From the NCBI RefSeq assembly GCF_001005085.2, contig NZ_LBMU02000002.1, positions 62,001 to 126,000 on the forward strand: a DNA stretch of 64,000 bases. Direction: 5' to 3'. Positions 58,916-64,000 of the stretch are shown in pieces. Source of the DNA: Streptomyces humi. GTDB taxonomy: Bacteria > Actinomycetota > Actinomycetes > Streptomycetales > Streptomycetaceae. Made by a program: the position numbers and the translations under genes. Every line of letters begins with the position of its first letter. Position 1 is the stretch's first letter. The notes beneath the pieces were generated by a model that was given only the letters and a program-made list of their open reading frames with translations, did no database searches and was not told the origin of the DNA.

Positions 58916-59005
58916 CGGCGCATCGTACCGGGGTACTCGCCGATCACGTGCCGGCTGCATCCGCGGGTGGTGCGGCGGGCGAAGACCCTGGTACGAGGAG
59001 GACCC

Positions 59006-60565
59006 ATGGAGACGACGACGGACCGCCCCCTGTGCCTGGTGACGGGGGCGAGCGGCTACATCGGCGGACGGCTCGTGCCCGAACTGCTGGCCGCGGGCTA
59101 CCGGGTCCGCTGCCTGGCCCGCTCCCCGGGGAAACTGCGCGACCATCCCTGGGCCGGGGACGTGGAGGTGGTCCAGGGCGATGTCACGGACCCCGCCTCG
59201 GTCGGCCCGGCCATGCGCGGCGTCGCCGTGGCCTACTACCTGGTGCACGCGCTCGGCACCGGCCGCGGCTTCGAGGACACCGACCGCCAGGGCGCCCAGG
59301 TCTTCGGTACCCGGGCCGCCCGCGCCGGGGTGCGCCGCATCGTCTACCTCGGCGGGCTGACCCCGGCCGGGGTGCCCGAGCGGGAGCTGTCGCCCCATCT
59401 GCGCTCCCGGGCCGAGGTCGGGCGCGTCCTGCTGGCGAGCGGGGTGCCCACGACGGTGCTGCGGGCCGCCGTGATCATCGGGTCCGGCTCGGCCTCCTTC
59501 GAGATGCTGCGCTACCTGACCGAACGGCTGCCGGTGATGATCACACCGAGCTGGGTACGCACCCGTATCCAGCCGATAGCGGTCCGGGACGTGCTGCGTC
59601 TGCTGGTGGGCAGCGCCCGGATGCCCGCGGACGTGAACCGGGCCTTCGACATCGGCGGCCCCGACGTGCTGACCTACCGGGACATGATGCTGCGTTACGC
59701 GGCGGTAGCCGGACTCCCCCGGCGCGTGATCCTGCCGGTGCCGGTGCTCACCCCCCGCCTGTCCGGCCTCTGGGTCGGCCTGGTCACCCCGGTCCCCGCG
59801 GGCATCGCCCGGCCGCTGGCGGAGTCGCTGCGGCACGAGGTGGTGTGCCGGGAAACCGACATCACCCGCTACGTCCCCGATCCGCCCGGCCACCCCATCG
59901 GTTTCGACGACGCGGTACGGCTGGCGCTCAAGCGGGTGCAGGACGCCGAGGTCGCCACCCGCTGGTCCTCCGCCTCCGTTCCGGGCGCCCCCAGTGACCC
60001 GCTGCCCACCGACCCCGCCTGGGCGGGCGGAAGCCTCTACACCGACCTGCGGGAACGGCCGGTGGACGCCCCGCCCGAGGCCCTGTGGCGGGTCATCGAG
60101 GGCGTCGGCGGGGAGAACGGCTGGTACTCCTTCCCGCTGGCCTGGTCGGTGCGGGGCATCGCCGACCGGCTCGTGGGCGGGGTGGGGCTGCGCCGCGGAC
60201 GCCGGGACGCGCACCGGCTGCGGGTGGGCGACTCGGTGGACTTCTGGCGGGTGGAGGAGATCGAGCCGGGCCGGCTGCTGCGGCTGCGTGCGGAGATGCG
60301 GCTGCCCGGACCGGCCTGGCTGGAGATGTGCGCCGGCACCGACGGCAGCGGCCGCACCCACTACCGCCAGCGCGCCCTGTTCCACCCGCACGGGCTGCTC
60401 GGCCACGCCTACTGGTGGAGCATCTCCCCCTTCCACGCCGTCGTCTTCGGCGGCATGGCGCGCAACATCGCCCGCACCGCCGAGCGGACGGCCGGCGACG
60501 CCCCGGGCGACGGCACGCCCGCCACGGACCGCACCGCGCCGCCCGCACTCCGGCCGACCCGCTGA
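59006..60565 (+). CDS. NAD(P)-binding SDR fused to a DUF2867 (SRPBCC-like) domain
   Basis: 519 residues. The N-terminal atypical SDR domain (LCLVTGASGYIGGRLVPELL, VQGDVTDPASV, YYLVHALGTG, RIVYLGGLTP) resembles NmrA/complex-I-associated Rossmann proteins. From about residue 330 a DUF2867 domain follows (GGSLYTDLRERPVDAPPEAL, GVGGENGWYSFPLAWSVRGI, ALFHPHGLLGHAYWWSISPF). GAGGAGGA precedes ATG 59006. The function of this fusion is not established. In this neighbourhood of photolyase and a light sensor it may be part of a light response, which is only a guess. Confidence 0.85.
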   Translation: METTTDRPLCLVTGASGYIGGRLVPELLAAGYRVRCLARSPGKLRDHPWAGDVEVVQGDVTDPASVGPAMRGVAVAYYLVHALGTGRGFEDTDRQGAQVFGTRAARAGVRRIVYLGGLTPAGVPERELSPHLRSRAEVGRVLLASGVPTTVLRAAVIIGSGSASFEMLRYLTERLPVMITPSWVRTRIQPIAVRDVLRLLVGSARMPADVNRAFDIGGPDVLTYRDMMLRYAAVAGLPRRVILPVPVLTPRLSGLWVGLVTPVPAGIARPLAESLRHEVVCRETDITRYVPDPPGHPIGFDDAVRLALKRVQDAEVATRWSSASVPGAPSDPLPTDPAWAGGSLYTDLRERPVDAPPEALWRVIEGVGGENGWYSFPLAWSVRGIADRLVGGVGLRRGRRDAHRLRVGDSVDFWRVEEIEPGRLLRLRAEMRLPGPAWLEMCAGTDGSGRTHYRQRALFHPHGLLGHAYWWSISPFHAVVFGGMARNIARTAERTAGDAPGDGTPATDRTAPPALRPTR

Positions 60566-60762
60566 GGTGCGGTCCCCGCCGTGCCGTCCCGCGCCCGTCG
60601 CACCCGGCCGCGCAGCCGCGAGGTCCCGGCCGCGCGCCCCGGCGGTCCCGGGCTTCGCCCTCCGGCTCCGGAGTAAGGCGGTGCCGGCCGGGCATTCGCC
60701 TATCCGGGTCGCTCCGGCGGCCCGGGATGTTCTGTCTTCATGGCCCAGTGGGGGGATTCGGC

Positions 60763-61971
60763 GTGATACTCGACGACGTACCGGCAGCTCCCGTTCCCGG
60801 CGTCACGCCTGACACGGCGGCACGCAAGCAGCGCCTGCGCCGCCGGCTGGAACGGCTGATCGGCGTGGCCGCCACCGAGGGCAACCAGCTGGTGCCCCTG
60901 CGCAACGGGGACGAGATCTTTCCCGCGATGCTCGGGGCGATCCGTTCCGCCCGGCACACCGTCGACATGATGACGTTCGTGTACTGGCGCGGTCAGATCG
61001 CCCATGACTTCGCCGCCGCGCTGGCCGACCGTGCCCGCGCCGGAGTGCGGGTGCGCCTGCTGCTCGACGGCTTCGGCGCCAAGAAGATCGAGCGGCGGCT
61101 GCTGGACCTCATGAGCGCCGCGGGCGTGCAGGTGGCCTGGTTCCGCAAGCCCGTGCTGCTGTCGCCGTTCAAGCAGAACCACCGCTGCCACCGCAAGGCC
61201 CTCGTGGTGGACGAGCGGACGGCCTTCACCGGCGGCGTCGGCATCGCGGAGGAGTGGTGCGGCGACGCCCGCCACGCCGGGGAGTGGCGGGACACCCACG
61301 TCCAGGTGCGCGGTCCGGCCGTGGACGGCATCGCGGCGGCGTTCGCGCAGAACTGGGCGGAGTGCCACGACGAGCTCTTCGACGACCGCGACCGGTTCAC
61401 GGAGCACCCGCAGGCCGGCTCGGCGGTGGTGCAGGTCGTCCGTGGCTCGGCGAGCATCGGCTGGCAGGACATGCAGACCCTCATCCGGGTCATGCTCACC
61501 TCCGCCGAAGAGCGTTTCCGGCTGGCCACCGCCTACTTCGCGCCCGACACCTACTTCATCGACCTGCTGTGCGAGACCGCGCGCCGCGGTGTGCGGGTCG
61601 AGATCCTGCTGCCCGGCCCCCACACCGACCAGCGCGCCTGCCAGCTCGCCGGTCAACACCACTACGCGCGGCTGCTGCGGGCCGGTGTGCACATCCGCCA
61701 GTACCAGCCGACCATGATGCACGCCAAGATCATCACCGTGGACTCGGTGGCCGCCCTCATCGGTTCCACCAACTTCAACCGCCGGTCCATGGACCACGAC
61801 GAAGAGGTCATGCTCACCGTGCTGGACGAGGAGTTCACCGCGTCGCTCGACCGCGACTACGAGGCGGACCTGAGACACAGCGTGGACATCGACCTCACCC
61901 GATGGAGACGGCGGGCCGTACTTCAGCGCGCCAAGGAAGCCGCGGTCGTACCGATCCGGCGCTTCCTGTGA
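60763..61971 (+). CDS. Phospholipase-D-family protein (cardiolipin-synthase-like)
   Basis: 402 residues from GTG 60763, preceded by GGGGGGA. Two HKD motifs are present: HRCHRKALVVDERTAFTGG (His-x-Lys-x4-Asp) and MHAKIITVDSVAALIGSTN. They flank the usual paired PLDc domains, with RRSMDHDEEVML near the end. Enzymes of this class join phosphatidylglycerol or CDP-diacylglycerol into cardiolipin, or hydrolyse phosphodiesters. No membrane anchor is visible, unlike classical Cls. An upstream ATG at 60727 has no ribosome site. A BrkB-family gene follows 58 bases later and may be co-transcribed. Confidence 0.9.
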   Translation: MILDDVPAAPVPGVTPDTAARKQRLRRRLERLIGVAATEGNQLVPLRNGDEIFPAMLGAIRSARHTVDMMTFVYWRGQIAHDFAAALADRARAGVRVRLLLDGFGAKKIERRLLDLMSAAGVQVAWFRKPVLLSPFKQNHRCHRKALVVDERTAFTGGVGIAEEWCGDARHAGEWRDTHVQVRGPAVDGIAAAFAQNWAECHDELFDDRDRFTEHPQAGSAVVQVVRGSASIGWQDMQTLIRVMLTSAEERFRLATAYFAPDTYFIDLLCETARRGVRVEILLPGPHTDQRACQLAGQHHYARLLRAGVHIRQYQPTMMHAKIITVDSVAALIGSTNFNRRSMDHDEEVMLTVLDEEFTASLDRDYEADLRHSVDIDLTRWRRRAVLQRAKEAAVVPIRRFL

Positions 61972-62029
61972 GCCGGTCGAGCCGAGCCGGGCGGCCGGCC
62001 CGAGCACCGGAAGTGAGAGCATCCGCCTC

Positions 62030-62917
62030 ATGGACAGAGCAGCAGGTCGGACGGCTCGGTGGTGGGCGGCGCTGCGCCGGACGCCGGCGTCCGTCTGGAA
62101 CGACGACATCACGGACTGGGCCGCGGCCCTGACGTACTACGCGGTCCTGGCTCTGTTCCCGGTCCTGCTGGTCGTCCTCTCGATCCTCGGCCTGACCATG
62201 CCGACAGCCAAGCCGCAGGTCATCGACCGCATGGTGCAGGCCGCTCCGCTCGCCTCGCGCGCCCTGCTGCGCAGCACCCTGCGGCAGATGGCCGGGCAGT
62301 CGTCGGCCGCCTGGACCATGATCTTCCTCGGCGGGGCGGGCGCCCTGTGGTCGGGTTCGAGCTATCTGAGCGTCTTCCGCCGGGCGTTGCACGCCATGCA
62401 CCGGATCAGTTCGCACCGGCCGGTCTGGCGCACCGCCCCGCGCATCATCGCGACGGCCCTCGTCCTGGTCACCCTGCTGCTCACGTCCACCATCGCGCTG
62501 GCCCTCACCGGCAGCCTGGCCCGGCGTCTGGGCCGGGTACTGGATCTGGGCACCGGACCGCAGGCGGCCTGGGACACGCTGCGGTGGCCGGTGGTCGCCG
62601 CGGTCGCGATCGTCCTGGTGCTCGTCCTGTTCCGCTCCGGTCCCGCGTCCACCCGTCCGGTCCGGAAGATGGCGCCGGGCGGCACGCTGGCGGTGGCACT
62701 GGTGCTGGTCGTCTCGCTCGGCTTCACCCTGTACACCGCGCACGTCGGCACCTATCACCGCCTGTACGGCTCGCTGGCGGGCGTCGTCGTCTTCCTGATC
62801 TGGCTGTGGCTGTCCAACCTGGCCCTGCTGATCGGCGCCCAGTTCAACGCGGAGCTGGCGAAATGCGCCCGGGGGACAGCGGCCGGCTCACCGGCGCCCC
62901 CGCCGGACGGTCCGTAG
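62030..62917 (+). CDS. YihY/BrkB-family inner-membrane protein
   Basis: 295 residues with about six membrane helices. The family signature DDITDWAAALTYYAVLALFP (near residue 25) is followed by VLLVVLSILGL, SGSSYLSVFRRALHAMHRI, and a late GTYHRLYGSLAGVVVFLIWL with WLSNLALLIGAQFNAELAK. The earlier link of this family to RNase BN was withdrawn, and its function is still uncertain. Next to a cardiolipin-synthase-like gene, a role in envelope lipid handling is possible. Confidence 0.9.
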   Translation: MDRAAGRTARWWAALRRTPASVWNDDITDWAAALTYYAVLALFPVLLVVLSILGLTMPTAKPQVIDRMVQAAPLASRALLRSTLRQMAGQSSAAWTMIFLGGAGALWSGSSYLSVFRRALHAMHRISSHRPVWRTAPRIIATALVLVTLLLTSTIALALTGSLARRLGRVLDLGTGPQAAWDTLRWPVVAAVAIVLVLVLFRSGPASTRPVRKMAPGGTLAVALVLVVSLGFTLYTAHVGTYHRLYGSLAGVVVFLIWLWLSNLALLIGAQFNAELAKCARGTAAGSPAPPPDGP

Positions 62918-62986
62918 CCTGCGGTGATTTCGTGCAGGACGGCATGCGTGCCGCTTGTGCTCCGGCTCCTCGGGTACAGCGGTTGA

Positions 62987-63532
62987 ATGCGGGTTGTCCC
63001 CGCAGCAGCCGACCTTGCCGAAAGTGATGCGTTCGTGACTCTTCCCGGCGGCCCCGATGGCCGCGCCGAGGACTCGGGAGACGATCCGAGTGTGGGTGCG
63101 CACGAGATCGCCGGTGCCGTGGAGCATCTCGTGAGCCTGTGGTCCGTGGCCGCTCAGGAGGCACCCGTACGGTTGTCGCTGCACCAGCTGCGGGCGCTCT
63201 GGGCCCTGGAGACGGCGCCGGAGACCAACCTCACCGGGCTCGCGGACCGGCTGGACATAGGGCTGCCCACCGCCAGCCGTCTCTGTGACCGGCTGGAGGC
63301 CGCGGGGATGCTGGAGCGGACCCCGCACCCGCGCAACCGTCGGGAACTCCAGTTGAAACTCACGCCGCACGGGCGCCGTGTCCTGGACGACGTGGCCCGG
63401 CGTCGGACCCGGGCCCTGACCGAGGTGCTGGCGGCCATGGCGCCCGCGGAACGGTCGGCGCTCGTCCGCGGTATGCGGGCCTTCACCAGCGCGGCGGCCG
63501 ACGTGCCCCCGGGTCGGCGGCGCGCGCCCTAG
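62987..63532 (+). CDS. MarR-family transcriptional regulator
   Basis: 181 residues from ATG 62987, with GTG 63035 as an alternative start after GAAAG. The winged helix is RLSLHQLRALWALETAPETN, LTGLADRLDIGLPTASRLCD, RLEAAGMLERTPHPRNRREL, and the helical end EVLAAMAPAERSALVRGM aids dimerisation. No ligand or target is evident. Its last 50 bases overlap the 3' end of the convergent phosphatase gene. Confidence 0.88.
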   Translation: MRVVPAAADLAESDAFVTLPGGPDGRAEDSGDDPSVGAHEIAGAVEHLVSLWSVAAQEAPVRLSLHQLRALWALETAPETNLTGLADRLDIGLPTASRLCDRLEAAGMLERTPHPRNRRELQLKLTPHGRRVLDDVARRRTRALTEVLAAMAPAERSALVRGMRAFTSAAADVPPGRRRAP

Positions 63533-64000
63533 GGCCGGCGTCTCCGGACGGCGGGACGCGGCACAGCAGGAGGCAGACGTCGTCGTCGCGTTCGGAGTCG
63601 GGCAGCAGGGGCTTCAGCAGTGACTCGGCGCATCCGTCGAGGTCCGCCAGCTCGGCTTCGCCGAGAGCCGCCAGGGTGTCGGCGAGGGTCTCGATGCCCG
63701 GGTCGATGCCGTGCGCCCGCCGCTCCACCAGACCGTCGGTGTACAGGACGAGGGTGGAACCGGGTGGCAGGTCGGCCGTGTGGTCCTCGTACTCGAAGGG
63801 AAGGGGCACGCCCAGCATGACGCCGGGCCTGGCGTCCAGGACGCGCACGGTGCCGTCGGGGGTGCGGGTCAGGGCCGGCGGATGACCGGCGGCGGCCCAT
63901 ACGACGTGCGGGTCGCCGGGCCGGAAGCGGGCGATCACCGCGGTCGCGTACAGGTTCGGCTGCTGGTGGCGGAGCATGCGGTGCAGGCGGGTGAGGATCC
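63483..64000 (-). CDS. PP2C (SpoIIE-type) serine phosphatase, C-terminal part, cut by the window edge
   Basis: The 172 visible residues are the end of a PPM phosphatase: LYATAVIARFRPGDPHVVWA, AAGHPPALTRTPDG, VMLGVPLPFEYEDHTADLPP, GSTLVLYTDGLVERR and ERDDDVCLLLCRV, whose Asp residues bind metal. The frame is open to the right edge, so sensor domains (PAS/GAF) may lie beyond it. The stop at 63483 is inside the convergent MarR gene, a 50-base tail-to-tail overlap. It is likely another anti-sigma-antagonist phosphatase, as in the RsbP-like gene at 46.6-47.9 kb. Confidence 0.88.
   Translation of the reverse strand, partial: ILTRLHRMLRHQQPNLYATAVIARFRPGDPHVVWAAAGHPPALTRTPDGTVRVLDARPGVMLGVPLPFEYEDHTADLPPGSTLVLYTDGLVERRAHGIDPGIETLADTLAALGEAELADLDGCAESLLKPLLPDSERDDDVCLLLCRVPPSGDAGPRARAADPGARRPPRW

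Overview
The window is high-GC DNA (GTG and TTG starts, strong third-position G/C bias, many 4-base ATGA gene overlaps) with the gene repertoire of a Streptomyces chromosome: LuxR-family regulators, MsiK-type ABC importers without their own ATPase, secreted modular glycosidases, MMPL exporters, a LitR/CarH-type B12 photosensor and RsbP-like phosphatases. It reads as a chromosome-arm region rich in metabolism and stress functions. I see no tRNA, rRNA, CRISPR array, prophage or intact insertion sequence. Only small decayed remnants of a transposase and of a nuclease are present.

Layout. 1-4.5 kb: the 5' end of glyoxylate carboligase (gcl) with a tandem operator, a zinc-ribbon protein, and two coupled acyl-CoA synthetases. 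4.6-8.4 kb: a GAF-LuxR regulator and a large ATPase-LuxR (LAL) regulator. 8.6-13.3 kb: a secreted trypsin, a tautomerase, a LysR regulator, an AlkZ-like winged-helix protein and CorA. 13.5-25.5 kb: a carbohydrate-utilisation locus with two secreted glycosidases, one cytoplasmic glycosidase, an ABC importer and a LacI regulator. The divergent lacI/glycosidase region carries four copies of GAACCGGTTC, two of them just downstream of good promoter hexamers. 25.5-30.1 kb: an MMPL exporter followed by a NarL-type two-component pair. 30.4-38.9 kb: small metabolic and housekeeping genes (two GNATs, a P-loop kinase, a dienelactone-hydrolase-like protein, a secreted I36 inhibitor, FKBP, an APH-like kinase, an MFS transporter, a HAD phosphatase, an F420-type oxidoreductase). 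39.1-44.3 kb: a three-gene formate dehydrogenase operon (NrfD anchor, ferredoxin subunit, molybdopterin subunit), with a divergent FAD/Rieske oxidoreductase. 46.2-48.7 kb: a translationally coupled RsbQ / PAS-PP2C / STAS operon. 48.9-54.2 kb: a DUF1206 membrane protein, an SDR, a zinc alcohol dehydrogenase, an iron-permease-like protein and a photolyase. 54.3-58.9 kb: a B12-type MerR photosensor, an ECF sigma factor, an MMPL exporter and a MarR regulator with an obvious operator in the exporter promoter. 59.0-64.0 kb: an SDR-DUF2867 protein, a phospholipase-D family protein, a BrkB/YihY membrane protein, a MarR regulator and a PP2C phosphatase that runs off the right edge.

Themes. The strongest candidate systems are: (i) the complete RsbQ-RsbP-RsbV-type cassette, which in Bacillus passes energy stress to sigma-B; (ii) the LacI-controlled glycan locus, whose substrate is not evident from sequence; and (iii) a light/DNA-repair neighbourhood in which a cobalamin photosensor and an ECF sigma factor lie beside a photolyase. 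Everything was done by reading the sequence. Family names rest on motif recognition, not database searches.
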